DNA from: an uncultured Actinoplanes sp.
Lineage (GTDB): Bacteria > Actinomycetota > Actinomycetes > Mycobacteriales > Micromonosporaceae
NCBI GenBank assembly: GCA_934667465.1
Contig: CAKUMG010000236.1
Location: 1 to 7,820 of the forward strand
Direction of reading: 5' to 3'
Length of the DNA: 7,820 nt
The number at the start of each line of letters is the position of its first letter. The first letter of the stretch is position 1. This document shows, one piece after another, positions 1-6,160 of the stretch. Below the pieces are notes generated by a model. That model was not told the DNA's origin, did no database searches, and saw only the letters and a list, made by a program, of their open reading frames with translations. The position numbers and the translations under genes were made by a program.

Positions 1-2092
1 CGGGGGTGTAGGCGCCGGCGGCGCGGAGCTTGGACAGGGCCGCGTCCGGGTCGCCGAGGGCCAGGTACTGCCACAGGATGTCGCGCCAGGTGCCCGGTTC
101 GCCGCCGTTGTTGCGGACCAGTTCGGCGTACGTGTTGCGCACTGCCGCCGGGTATTCACCGAGGTAGAGCTGGCCGCCGGTCATCGGGAGCATGTTGATG
201 CCGACCACCATGGCGTGGTCGCCGGAGAACCAGGTCGCGTACGCGCCGCCGGAGCCCCACACGATCGCCGTGTAGTTGTGGCCCCAGTTCGCAGGGAAGT
301 TCTCGTTGCGGACGTCGAACCAGTACTCGTTGATCGCGGCCGCCTGCGTGGTGTGCAGCCAGATGCCGGCGTCCCGGACGGCGGTGTTGCCCGTCGCCTG
401 GCCCCACTGGATGAGGGCGTTCGCGAAGTTCTGGCCCTCGGACGAGGACTCCTGGTTGTTGCCCGCCCCGAACGCGCCGTGCCCGGACGCCCAGTCGTGG
501 CCCGCGTAGATGTCGAAGTCGCGCAGGTACGGGAAGCGGGTGTCGGACCGGTCGTAGTTGTTCGCGTCGCGGATCAGCAGGTCGACCATGCCGCCGTAGC
601 GGGACTGCGACGCCCACGACGGGTCGAACTTCGCCAGGGTCGCCGCCGCGGCCACGAAGTAGCCGTAGTGAAAATGGTGGTCGTTGAGGTCCTCGTCGGA
701 CGCGTACGAGGCGGGGTAGCCGATCAGCGTCCCCCAGTTGCGGTCGTAGTAGAAGACGCGCGAGGTCTTGCCGGGCGACGCCGTGAACCAGTCGGTGAGG
801 CGCGTCCGGATGACGTTGAGGGCTGAGTCGCGTACGGAGATCAGGTTGAGTTGATCGGCGATCTCCGCGATGCGGGCCGCCCGGCCGAGGCCCTTGCCGG
901 TCCAGTAGGTGTCGTCGCCGCGGAAGTCGGCCGGGTTGTTCAGCTCGTTGGTGAGCAACGTGCTGATCTGGGTGAGGTCGGCGCCACTGGAGTCGCCGAC
1001 GGCGGGCAGTTCGGGCAGGACGCCGGAGTAGCGCATCGACGTCTGGAACTGCGTGCCCGTGACGATCTTCATCGCGCCGCGCGGGGAGACGTAGGTGCGC
1101 GACAGCGGCGTGGCACCGGTCAGGTAGCGCCACTGGTGCGGGTAGAGCGCGATGACCGTGCCCGCCGCGCCGCCGCCGAGGTTCTGCGTGGTCAGGCCGT
1201 AGGTCGTGGACACCGTGCCGTTGCCCACGTTGTAGGAGTAGCGCATCTGCGTGCCGGTGACGTGGTTGTGGGCGTACTGCCCGTACGTGTCGGCAAGTGC
1301 GATCTTGTCGGCGGTGCTCGCGCTCGACAGGGTCGGCAGGACGGCGACCGTGAAGTAGCCCTGGCCGTTGAGGGTCGAGCGGATCGTGCTGCCGGACAGC
1401 GTCCACGTCGAGCCGGCCGGCCCGTACGCGACGTAGTCGTGGCCGCCGATCGAGAACCCGATCCGGCCGCCGGTGTTTTGCCAGACGGTCGGCGGGCCGG
1501 TGATGCTGAGCTGGGCGTCGCCGCCGGTGATCCGGTAGTACGACATCGGCAGGCCGTGCCCGATGGTCGCCTTCATGGTGCGGGTGCCGTCGGTCCACGC
1601 GGGGGTGACGGTCCAGTCGCTCCAGCCGTCGACGAGGGCGCGGGGCGCGTTGAGGCCGGCGACGCCCGCGACGATGTGCTGCGCGTACGGGTAGTGGTAT
1701 TCGCCGAGGCCGGTCGGGCTGCCGCTGATGGCGGCGTCGGTCTGGTAGGAGATGCCGAGGCCGCCGGCGACCGGGCGGTAGGAGGCGGGCCCGGCGAAGA
1801 GGGGCTGCGAGAAGTTGCACTCGTCGCCCTTCTTGAACAGCAGCGACGACCACCAGTCGTTGGTGGGGACGGCGCCGGCGGGTGCGTTCGCGGTCACGTA
1901 CTGGCGCGGGTTGGTGGACATGGCGCCGCAGCCGGTGGGCAGCTTCGCCCCGGCCGGGAGGGTCTCGGTGTAGCTGCCGGCACCGACGGTGGCGGCCTGG
2001 GCGGTTCCGGCTGCGGCCACGGCGAGGGCGCCGGATCCGAGCGCGAGCGCGACAGTGGTGGCGAGGGAAATGAGACGGCGTCTGGGGTGCAT
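1..2092 (-). CDS. Secreted GH81 endo-beta-1,3-glucanase (3' end outside window)
   Basis: The frame is open from the ATG at 2092 down to the left edge, giving 697 codons without a stop. The product should hydrolyse beta-1,3-glucans (laminarin, curdlan, fungal cell wall) outside the cell. Residues 1-33 form a signal peptide with MHPRRRL, a hydrophobic stretch and a TAQA cleavage site; the RRRLIS start could also suit the Tat pathway. GH81 hallmarks are visible: DWWSS near residue 80, NDHHFHYGYF with the presumed general acid D471, AGHDWASG around D533, and NQESSSEGQNF with E548 and E552, one of which should be the catalytic base by family precedent. GGAGG at 2101-2105 sits 8 nt before the ATG and supports this start. 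The catalytic domain seems nearly complete. Whether a carbohydrate-binding module follows cannot be seen. The palindrome in the promoter suggests control by a LacI-type sugar repressor. Confidence 0.93.
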   Translation of the reverse strand, partial: MHPRRRLISLATTVALALGSGALAVAAAGTAQAATVGAGSYTETLPAGAKLPTGCGAMSTNPRQYVTANAPAGAVPTNDWWSSLLFKKGDECNFSQPLFAGPASYRPVAGGLGISYQTDAAISGSPTGLGEYHYPYAQHIVAGVAGLNAPRALVDGWSDWTVTPAWTDGTRTMKATIGHGLPMSYYRITGGDAQLSITGPPTVWQNTGGRIGFSIGGHDYVAYGPAGSTWTLSGSTIRSTLNGQGYFTVAVLPTLSSASTADKIALADTYGQYAHNHVTGTQMRYSYNVGNGTVSTTYGLTTQNLGGGAAGTVIALYPHQWRYLTGATPLSRTYVSPRGAMKIVTGTQFQTSMRYSGVLPELPAVGDSSGADLTQISTLLTNELNNPADFRGDDTYWTGKGLGRAARIAEIADQLNLISVRDSALNVIRTRLTDWFTASPGKTSRVFYYDRNWGTLIGYPASYASDEDLNDHHFHYGYFVAAAATLAKFDPSWASQSRYGGMVDLLIRDANNYDRSDTRFPYLRDFDIYAGHDWASGHGAFGAGNNQESSSEGQNFANALIQWGQATGNTAVRDAGIWLHTTQAAAINEYWFDVRNENFPANWGHNYTAIVWGSGGAYATWFSGDHAMVVGINMLPMTGGQLYLGEYPAAVRNTYAELVRNNGGEPGTWRDILWQYLALGDPDAALSKLRAAGAYTP

Positions 2093-2123
2093 GGATGGGG
2101 CCTCCGAGCGGGGAGCGGGGGCT

Positions 2124-2139
2124 GTGAGAGCGCTCTCAC
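2124..2139. promoter_or_regulatory. LacI-family-type operator of the GH81 gene
   Basis: GTGAGAGCGCTCTCAC is a perfect 16-bp palindrome with a central CG. Actinobacterial LacI-family sugar repressors such as CebR bind sites of this shape (TGGGAGCGCTCCCA for CebR). It overlaps the proposed -10 box and start point and lies 31 bases upstream of the GH81 start codon, a position where a bound repressor blocks transcription. No LacI-family gene lies in this window, so the regulator is encoded elsewhere. Confidence 0.75.
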
Positions 2140-2166
2140 GATAACCATCGAAGTGACGATTGTGAA
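2138..2166 (-). promoter_or_regulatory. Candidate promoter of the GH81 gene
   Basis: Read on the minus strand, TTCACA (2166-2161, five of six to the TTGACA consensus) is followed after 17 bases by TATCGT (2143-2138, four of six to TATAAT). Transcription would start near 2131, inside the palindrome and about 40 nt before the GH81 start codon. This is a consensus match by eye only. Confidence 0.45.
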
Positions 2167-2431
2167 TAGCGTGTAACCGCGGAAGATCAAGACCATGCAT
2201 TTGTACGTGCCCCGTACCGCGCCGCCACCAGCCGCCGACCCCGACGGCAGCCGCCCGCGTCCCCGCGCGACCGGCTGCCGCGTCACGGCTCTGCCGCGAC
2301 CATCCGGGCGGACCTGCCGTCCCCGGCCTGCACCCGCCCGCTTCCGGCCGAGCGCCTCGCCCGCCGTCCACTCAGGACGTGGGCTGCCAGGCCACTTCCG
2401 ACGCTGCTCCGTCGCCGGACGGGACGCCCGG
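2167..2431. other. Intergenic stretch without a supported gene
   Basis: This gap separates the 5' region of the GH81 gene from the 3' end of the TetR gene; both are on the minus strand. Open frames crossing it have arginine/proline-rich translations typical of high-GC shadow frames and no recognisable domain. The only structure I see is a CTGCCGCG direct repeat (2275-2282 and 2291-2298) and a short hairpin at 2409-2422 (CCGTC-GCCG-GACGG). The hairpin lies 10 bases past the TetR stop and has no T-tract, so it is a weak terminator candidate at most. Confidence 0.5.
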
Positions 2432-3025
2432 TCAGGGTCTCAGCGCGTCCAGCACCAGACCCATGATCCGTTTGGTCTGCGCGACGTCGGCCTGGGCCGG
2501 CAGCAGGGCGCCGGCGATCAGGAGGACGACGTCCTGGATCTGCGCGTCGGCGCGCAGGGTGCCGTCGCGGGCGCCGGCCCGCAGGATGGGATCGATCGCC
2601 GCGGTCAGCCGCTCCCGCACGCCGGAGCGTTCCGCCTCCTGGGCGCTGGCCAGGGCCTCGATCCGCAGGGCGTCGAGCATGCCGCGCTTGGTGGCCGCGA
2701 ACTGGGTGAACTGGTCCAGCCAGGCCCGCAGTGCCTCGCGCGCGGGCAACTGTTCGAGGAGCGTCGCCGCGCTGCCGGCCAGCAGGTCCACGTCCGCGTC
2801 GTAGACGGCCTCGATGAGCCGCTCCCGGGTGGGGAAATGCCGGTAGAGCGTCCCGATGCCCACACCGGCGTCGCGCGCGACCGCCTCCAGGACGAAGCCG
2901 CCCTGCCCGCCGGACAGGGCGCGGCGGGCGGCCTCGAGCAGGCGGTCACGGTTGCGCCGGGCGTCCGACCGCTGCCCGCGTCCGCCGGCGGGCTCGGGCG
3001 CGGGGTCGTGCTGAGGGGACGGCAT
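2432..3025 (-). CDS. TetR-family transcriptional repressor (divergent from aldo/keto reductase)
   Basis: This 197-aa protein has the usual TetR layout. An N-terminal DNA-binding domain covers residues about 20-70, with NRDRLLEAARRAL as helix 1 and AVARDAGVGIGTLYRHFPTR as the helix-turn-helix, including the signature LYRHF. A helical ligand-binding and dimerisation half follows. The open frame continues upstream to 3880, but that part is antisense to the reductase gene and has no TetR homology. I chose the ATG at 3025 because it lies just before a normal-length N-terminus. GGAGG at 3041-3037 could be its ribosome site, though the 11-nt spacing is long. An in-frame ATG at 3094 would add 23 residues and cross both operators, so it is less likely. 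The inverted repeats upstream suggest autorepression and control of the divergent reductase gene. The inducer is unknown. Confidence 0.9.
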   Translation of the reverse strand: MPSPQHDPAPEPAGGRGQRSDARRNRDRLLEAARRALSGGQGGFVLEAVARDAGVGIGTLYRHFPTRERLIEAVYDADVDLLAGSAATLLEQLPAREALRAWLDQFTQFAATKRGMLDALRIEALASAQEAERSGVRERLTAAIDPILRAGARDGTLRADAQIQDVVLLIAGALLPAQADVAQTKRIMGLVLDALRP

Positions 3026-3045
3026 TAGCGGAGGGTCCTCCGTTA
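3026..3045. promoter_or_regulatory. Putative TetR operator, copy 1
   Basis: TAGCGGAGG-GT-CCTCCGTTA is a 20-bp inverted repeat whose 9-bp arms match at 8 positions. It ends at the base next to the TetR start codon. TACCAT on the minus strand (3050-3045) resembles a -10 box for the TetR gene and would place the start point inside this repeat. The right arm also supplies the only ribosome-site-like GGAGG for the TetR gene. Confidence 0.65.
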
Positions 3046-3059
3046 TGGTAGCTTCGCTC

Positions 3060-3079
3060 AACCGGAGTAGCCTCCGTTT
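3060..3079. promoter_or_regulatory. Putative TetR operator, copy 2
   Basis: AACCGGAGT-AG-CCTCCGTTT has the same architecture as the repeat at 3026-3045: 9-bp arms around a 2-bp centre, with 7 of 9 arm positions pairing. The two right arms share CCTCCGTT. The copies lie 34 bp apart start to start, and this one is nearer the reductase gene, 36 bases before its start codon. Two sites in a divergent intergenic region would let one regulator control both promoters. Confidence 0.6.
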
Positions 3080-3115
3080 ATCTCTCCCTTCCATGATAAG
3101 AGAGTGGGCCGGCAG

Positions 3116-4036
3116 ATGTCCGATCCTGCGCACCCGTCCGCACCGCACCCGGGCGGGGTCTTCTCCCTGGCGGGCCACGAGGTCGCCCGCGTCGGCTACG
3201 GCACCATGCAACTGCCCCGCCTCCGGGATGCCGGCGCCGCGCGCAGGGTCCTCCGCCGCGCGTACGAGCTGGGGGTCCGCCACTTCGACACGGCGCACTT
3301 CTACGGGAACGGCGCCGCCAACGACTGCCTCACCGCGGAACTGGCCCGGGAGTGGGACGTGGTAGTCGTGACCAAGGTCGGCGCGCGCCCGCCGGAACGG
3401 GGTCCGATGCCGATGGTTCCGGCGCAGCGGCCCGAGCAACTGCGCCAGGGCGTCCTGGACAACCTGCGAAGCCTGCGGACCGACCGCCTCGCCGTGGTCA
3501 ACCTGCGCCGGATTCCTCTTCCCGGCGGGCAGCGAGTCAACCTCGACGACCAGCTGGCCGCCATGGTCGCGATGCGGGACGAGGGACTGATCGGCGCCAT
3601 CGGCCTGAGCGCCGTGAGCCTCGGAGAACTGCGGCGGGCACTTCCGGCCGGGATCGCTTGCGTGCAGAACCCGTACAGTCTCGTCGCCCGCAAGGACGAG
3701 CCCATGCTGGAGGCCTGCCTGACCGAAGGCATCGCCTGGGTGCCGTACTTCCCCCTCGGCGGCGCCTTCCCCGGCCTCGCGAAGGTGACCCACGAGCCCG
3801 CCGTCCAGGAGGTCGCCCGGGCCCTGGACGTCACGCCCGCCCAGGTGGGCCTCGCGTGGCTGCTGCACCACGCACCTCACACGCTACTCATCCCGGGCAC
3901 GGCCTCGACCGGCCACCTCGAGCAGAACGTCGCCGCGGGAACGATCCGGCTGGACGGGCAGGCGCTCGCGAGCCTCGACCGGGTGAAGCCGGCCTTCGGC
4001 CCCCGCAGGCTGCTCGACCGGCTGCGACGCCCCTGA
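3116..4036 (+). CDS. Aldo/keto reductase with Asn in place of the catalytic His
   Basis: The 306-aa product has the length of an NAD(P)H-dependent aldo/keto reductase, a soluble TIM-barrel enzyme reducing aldehydes or ketones. From the ATG at 3116, the family signs are GYGTMQLP near the N-terminus, HFDTAHFYGNG with D58 and the proton-donor tyrosine Y63, VVTKVG with K87, and the C-terminal cofactor motif IPGTASTGHLEQN (I259-N271). Where the family usually has LHR with the fourth tetrad residue, this protein reads VVNLRR, so N129 seems to replace the histidine. Some family members carry an NLR variant, so this may be a subfamily trait. A GTG at 3104 (MGRQMSD) is an alternative start; neither has a strong ribosome site. 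The divergent TetR gene and shared operators suggest induction by a substrate or toxic carbonyl compound. The substrate cannot be named. Confidence 0.9.
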   Translation: MSDPAHPSAPHPGGVFSLAGHEVARVGYGTMQLPRLRDAGAARRVLRRAYELGVRHFDTAHFYGNGAANDCLTAELAREWDVVVVTKVGARPPERGPMPMVPAQRPEQLRQGVLDNLRSLRTDRLAVVNLRRIPLPGGQRVNLDDQLAAMVAMRDEGLIGAIGLSAVSLGELRRALPAGIACVQNPYSLVARKDEPMLEACLTEGIAWVPYFPLGGAFPGLAKVTHEPAVQEVARALDVTPAQVGLAWLLHHAPHTLLIPGTASTGHLEQNVAAGTIRLDGQALASLDRVKPAFGPRRLLDRLRRP

Positions 4037-4083
4037 GCCGGGCAGCCGGATCTCGACGACGCCGCCGCTCGCCCGCCCCGGGA

Positions 4084-4112
4084 TTGACGTCACGGCGTGA
4101 CATCATTAGCGT
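4084..4112 (+). promoter_or_regulatory. Candidate promoter of the isomerase-like/membrane protein operon
   Basis: TTGACG (4084-4089, five of six to the -35 consensus) is followed after 17 bases by TAGCGT (4107-4112, three of six to -10). Transcription would begin near 4119 and leave a leader of about 50 nt. The promoter lies wholly within the half-site array at 4085-4132, which supports repression at this position. Confidence 0.5.
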
Positions 4113-4132
4113 GATGTCACGTCGGGACATCA
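4085..4132. promoter_or_regulatory. Operator array with four phased half-sites
   Basis: Four related 7-bp half-sites follow each other at 13-14 bp steps: GACGTCA (4086-4092), GACATCA (4099-4105), TGATGTC (4112-4118, inverted) and GACATCA (4126-4132). The middle pair forms a near-perfect repeat, CGTGACATCA and TGATGTCACG around a 6-bp centre (4096-4121). The last pair forms TGATGTC-N7-GACATCA, a pattern found again upstream of the TetR gene at 4867-5454. TCACGGCGT is also directly repeated (4090-4098 and 4130-4138). The array fits TetR-family binding, possibly as two overlapping dimer sites. Confidence 0.7.
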
Positions 4133-4170
4133 CGGCGTTCCGGCGGCATCCATCGGCGAAAGGACGAGCC

Positions 4171-4470
4171 ATGCCCACCTCCACCTTCATGGTGGTCGCG
4201 ACGCTTCGCGACGACACGGATCCCGCGGAGTTCGCGGCGCTGCGGGACGACGAGCACAAGCAGCTGGAGTTGCTGCGTTCCGAGGGCCGGGTCGGTGCCC
4301 ACTACGTCTCGCCGGCCCGGGGAGCGACGTTCCTCGAGGTCGTCGCCGCGGACGAGGGCGCGGTCGCGGCGACGCTGGAGACCCTGCCGTTCCGCCGGTT
4401 CTTCGACGCCGAGGTCTATCCGACCGCGCCCCCGGACGCCGCGGAGCTCGCCCACCGGGCACGCTCATGA
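4171..4470 (+). CDS. Muconolactone-isomerase-like small dimeric alpha/beta-barrel protein
   Basis: This 99-aa protein fits the ferredoxin-like fold of the muconolactone delta-isomerase / YCII / dimeric alpha-beta barrel group. It starts with a beta-strand (STFMVVATLR), has a helix with the family-like spacing EFAALRDDEHKQLELLRSEG, a strand ending in GATFLEVVAAD, and a C-terminal LPFRRFFDAEVYPTAPPD. That last part resembles the LPLWPFMDVEVTPL region of muconolactone isomerases. AAAGGA at 4159-4164 lies 6 nt before the ATG and supports this start. It is the first gene of a two-gene operon, overlapping the next by ATGA. No other gene of aromatic ring cleavage is present, so a true muconolactone isomerase role is doubtful; binding or isomerising some small lactone-like compound is speculation. 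Confidence 0.8.
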   Translation: MPTSTFMVVATLRDDTDPAEFAALRDDEHKQLELLRSEGRVGAHYVSPARGATFLEVVAADEGAVAATLETLPFRRFFDAEVYPTAPPDAAELAHRARS

Positions 4471-4880
4471 CCCGCCGGCGCGGGTTCCCGCTCGGCAAGG
4501 TGCTCATCTCGATGGCCGCCGCCGGGACCACGGCCGGCCCGTACCTCGCCGACTGGAACGAGACCCACATCAAGAACCCGGCGTGGCCACCGCACGCGAA
4601 GTTCCACAATGCACAGACCATGAGCATGGGCGTCGCGCTGTCCCTGGCGGCCCTCTGTCAGCTGTGGAAGCCCGGATCCGGGCGCGCGGCGCTGGACAGC
4701 GCGGCGATCAGCGCGAGCACCTACCACCTCACCCAGCTCTCCGCCGGGCTCTATCCGGGGACGGCGACCGTCGACCCGCCCGGCGAGGACAACTGGCCGC
4801 AGCTCAAGTACACCCTGCCCACGCTCGGGCTGGTCGCGCTCGGCTACCTGCTCGAGCGCCGCCGCCTCACCCGGGACTGA
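4467..4880 (+). CDS. Small multi-pass membrane protein of unknown function
   Basis: The 137-aa product has about four hydrophobic segments, near residues 9-28, 50-66, 74-96 and 113-130, and a positively charged N-terminus (MTRRRG), so it should sit in the cytoplasmic membrane. Between segments 1 and 2 is a striking polar stretch, DWNETHIKNP followed by WPPHAKFH (residues 29-38 and 40-47), with three histidines and the look of a conserved signature. I recall similar stretches in a domain-of-unknown-function family annotated DUF6640, but cannot confirm this. The start codon overlaps the preceding stop as ATGA, indicating translational coupling and joint function. The 3' end overlaps the convergent TetR gene by 14 bp. 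Nothing shows whether it transports, senses or catalyses. Confidence 0.82.
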   Translation: MTRRRGFPLGKVLISMAAAGTTAGPYLADWNETHIKNPAWPPHAKFHNAQTMSMGVALSLAALCQLWKPGSGRAALDSAAISASTYHLTQLSAGLYPGTATVDPPGEDNWPQLKYTLPTLGLVALGYLLERRRLTRD

Positions 4881-5454
4881 CGCCCCCGGCGGGCGCGGGC
4901 ACGAGCGTGCCGAGCAGCGACAGCGCGGCACCGGTCAGCGTCGTCAGGTCGGTGTCGCCGTCGCCTTCCAGCCACTGCCGATAGGCCGTACGGAACACCT
5001 GACTGCCCGCGTTCGCCGCGAGCTCCGCGACGCCCGGGTCCGTGCCGCGCCGGTCCAGGGCGTCGCGGAGACCGTCGGACAGCTGCTGCTGCTTGGCGAG
5101 CTCACGCTCCAGCAGCTGCGGGTTCGCGGCGATCATCACGGCCCGCCGCCGCTGGACGTCGCGGGAACCGATGCTCTCCCAGTCGAACCCGGCCAGGGTC
5201 CGGGCCACGGCGACCAGCGGCTGCGTCACGTCGGCGGCCCCGAGCAGCGCCTGCACGAGCCCCTCGTGGAGCGCGTCCGCGTCGGCGAAGAGGACCTCCT
5301 CCTTGTCCGGGAAGTACCGGAAGAAGGTCCGGGTGGTGACCCGGGCGCGCGCCGCGATCTGCACGGCGCTGGTGTCCTCGAAGCCCTGCTCCTGGAACAG
5401 CTCCATGGCGGCCTGCTTCAGCCGCTCCGCACTGCCGTGTTCCCACCGGGGCAT
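4867..5454 (-). CDS. TetR-family repressor of the neighbouring two-gene operon
   Basis: The 195-aa protein has a standard TetR DNA-binding domain at residues about 8-55. Helix 1 is RLKQAAMELFQEQGFE, and the helix-turn-helix is AVQIAARARVTTRTFFRYFP, with FFRYFPDKEEVLF as the usual end of the domain. The C-terminal helical part (about 75-185) resembles the acyl-CoA-like ligand-binding TetR group, as far as I can judge. It converges with the membrane protein gene, overlapping it by 14 bp. Upstream of its ATG lies a copy of the operator pattern found in the promoter of that operon, so autorepression and control of the operon are likely. There is no good ribosome site before the ATG. A TATCGT -10-like box at 5466-5461 would start transcription close to 5454, so the mRNA may be leaderless. 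Confidence 0.9.
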   Translation of the reverse strand: MPRWEHGSAERLKQAAMELFQEQGFEDTSAVQIAARARVTTRTFFRYFPDKEEVLFADADALHEGLVQALLGAADVTQPLVAVARTLAGFDWESIGSRDVQRRRAVMIAANPQLLERELAKQQQLSDGLRDALDRRGTDPGVAELAANAGSQVFRTAYRQWLEGDGDTDLTTLTGAALSLLGTLVPAPAGGVSPG

Positions 5455-5471
5455 GGCGCCACGATACCGGC

Positions 5472-5496
5472 CGTGATGACCCGCCGTGACACCGCG
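5472..5496. promoter_or_regulatory. Operator upstream of the second TetR gene
   Basis: This site carries TGATGAC (5474-5480), seven bases, and GACACCG (5488-5494). Aligned with 4111-4135 in the two-gene operon promoter it matches at 19 of 25 positions, with identical spacing. It starts 18 bases upstream of the TetR start codon and just upstream of the -10-like box at 5461-5466, a good place for autorepression. Confidence 0.6.
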
Positions 5497-5607
5497 ACGG
5501 TCCTCGCGATGCAGACCGCAACGTCCCGGCCCCCCTCGACCCGATCGACGACCGCCCCGGCAGCAAACTCGTCGGTGACGGCCGGAGGGTGACCGCGGGC
5601 CGAACCG

Positions 5608-6159
5608 TCATGGCCGGCGTTGCGCCCCGCCGCTTCCTCCCGTGCCGATGCCGCGGTCGCTCGCTTCCCGCATCGCGGCCCAGAAGGACGCGTTGTCCGG
5701 CCACCGCCGGCGTCCGAGGCGCTCCAAGCACAGGAACGCCTCGGCGTGACGCCCCGTCCGCAACTGGGTGGACAAGGACACCGCCAGGCCGCTCGGAAGC
5801 GCGGGAACAGCCCGCACAGCGGCTTGCAGACTCGCTCTCGCCGCCTGCTGCCGCTCGTCACCGGTCACGTCGGGCTCGAAGTAGCCGCGCTCGATGAGAA
5901 GGTCGACGCCCTCGGCCTCCTCGCCGGGCCCGAGCGCGTCCCACAGACCCGCGAAAGTTCGCAGCCGCGCCACCGCTTCGTCAGCCGGGGAACCGAAGGC
6001 GACGCACACGGCCGCGGCGGCGCCGTCCGGTGTCGTGCCGTCGGCCAGTAGCGCGAGAAAGGCGGTGCGGATGTCCTGTCCCGCAACGATTCGCTGGGCC
6101 GCTGCCTCGACGCGGCGCGGATCTACGGGCTCAGCCGACATGCGCCCGATGATAAACAT
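5608..6159 (-). CDS. Hypothetical helical protein linked to the C45 hydrolase
   Basis: I do not recognise this protein firmly. It is 183 aa from the ATG at 6159, or 177 aa from the ATG at 6141 (MSAEPVDPRR); neither has a clear ribosome site. The first ATG lies one base past the upstream stop, so translation may be coupled. It is soluble and mainly helical, with no signal peptide or membrane segment. The N-terminal half (AFLALLADGTTPDGAAAAVC, then SPADEAVARL) recalls short actinobacterial proteins with an L7/L12-tail-like helical repeat. The C-terminal half (LSTQLRTGRHAEAFLCLERL, then FWAAMREASD) recalls small immunity-type proteins that pair with toxins or enzymes. Both resemblances are weak and from memory. 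Its place directly after the C45 hydrolase suggests a role connected with that enzyme. The end (GIGTGGSGGAQRRP) looks disordered. Confidence 0.72.
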   Translation of the reverse strand: MFIIGRMSAEPVDPRRVEAAAQRIVAGQDIRTAFLALLADGTTPDGAAAAVCVAFGSPADEAVARLRTFAGLWDALGPGEEAEGVDLLIERGYFEPDVTGDERQQAARASLQAAVRAVPALPSGLAVSLSTQLRTGRHAEAFLCLERLGRRRWPDNASFWAAMREASDRGIGTGGSGGAQRRP

Positions 6160-6160
6160 G

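Noticed and set aside
156..1853. Long open frame of 565 codons on the minus strand
   Set aside because: It is a different frame of the same strand as the GH81 gene. Its translation is Arg/Pro/His-rich without any domain, while the GH81 frame shows clear motifs and runs to the window edge.
851..2176. Long plus-strand open frame of 441 codons opposite the GH81 gene
   Set aside because: It is a GC-bias shadow rich in Arg, Gly, Val and Ala with no recognisable domain, and it crosses the GH81 promoter and operator.
2409..2422. Short hairpin CCGTC-GCCG-GACGG as a terminator of the TetR gene
   Set aside because: A 5-bp stem without a T-tract is expected by chance in sequence this GC-rich, so it is not listed as a separate feature.
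2195..3028. Plus-strand frame of 277 codons opposite the TetR gene
   Set aside because: The translation is low in complexity and without a domain, and most of it mirrors the TetR coding frame.
3026..3880. Upstream extension of the TetR frame, which would make a 482-aa protein
   Set aside because: The extra 285 codons lie antisense to the aldo/keto reductase and across both operators, with no homology I can see; TetR proteins are about 200 aa.
3352..4470. 372-codon plus-strand frame that ends in the isomerase-like gene, suggesting a fusion
   Set aside because: Upstream of 4171 it is a shadow of the reductase gene and runs through the operator array. The ATG at 4171 has a good ribosome site and gives a normal-length family member.
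4171..4470. Assignment as a true muconolactone isomerase of the beta-ketoadipate pathway
   Set aside because: No catechol or muconate pathway gene is nearby and the similarity I see is to the fold and C-terminal motif only.
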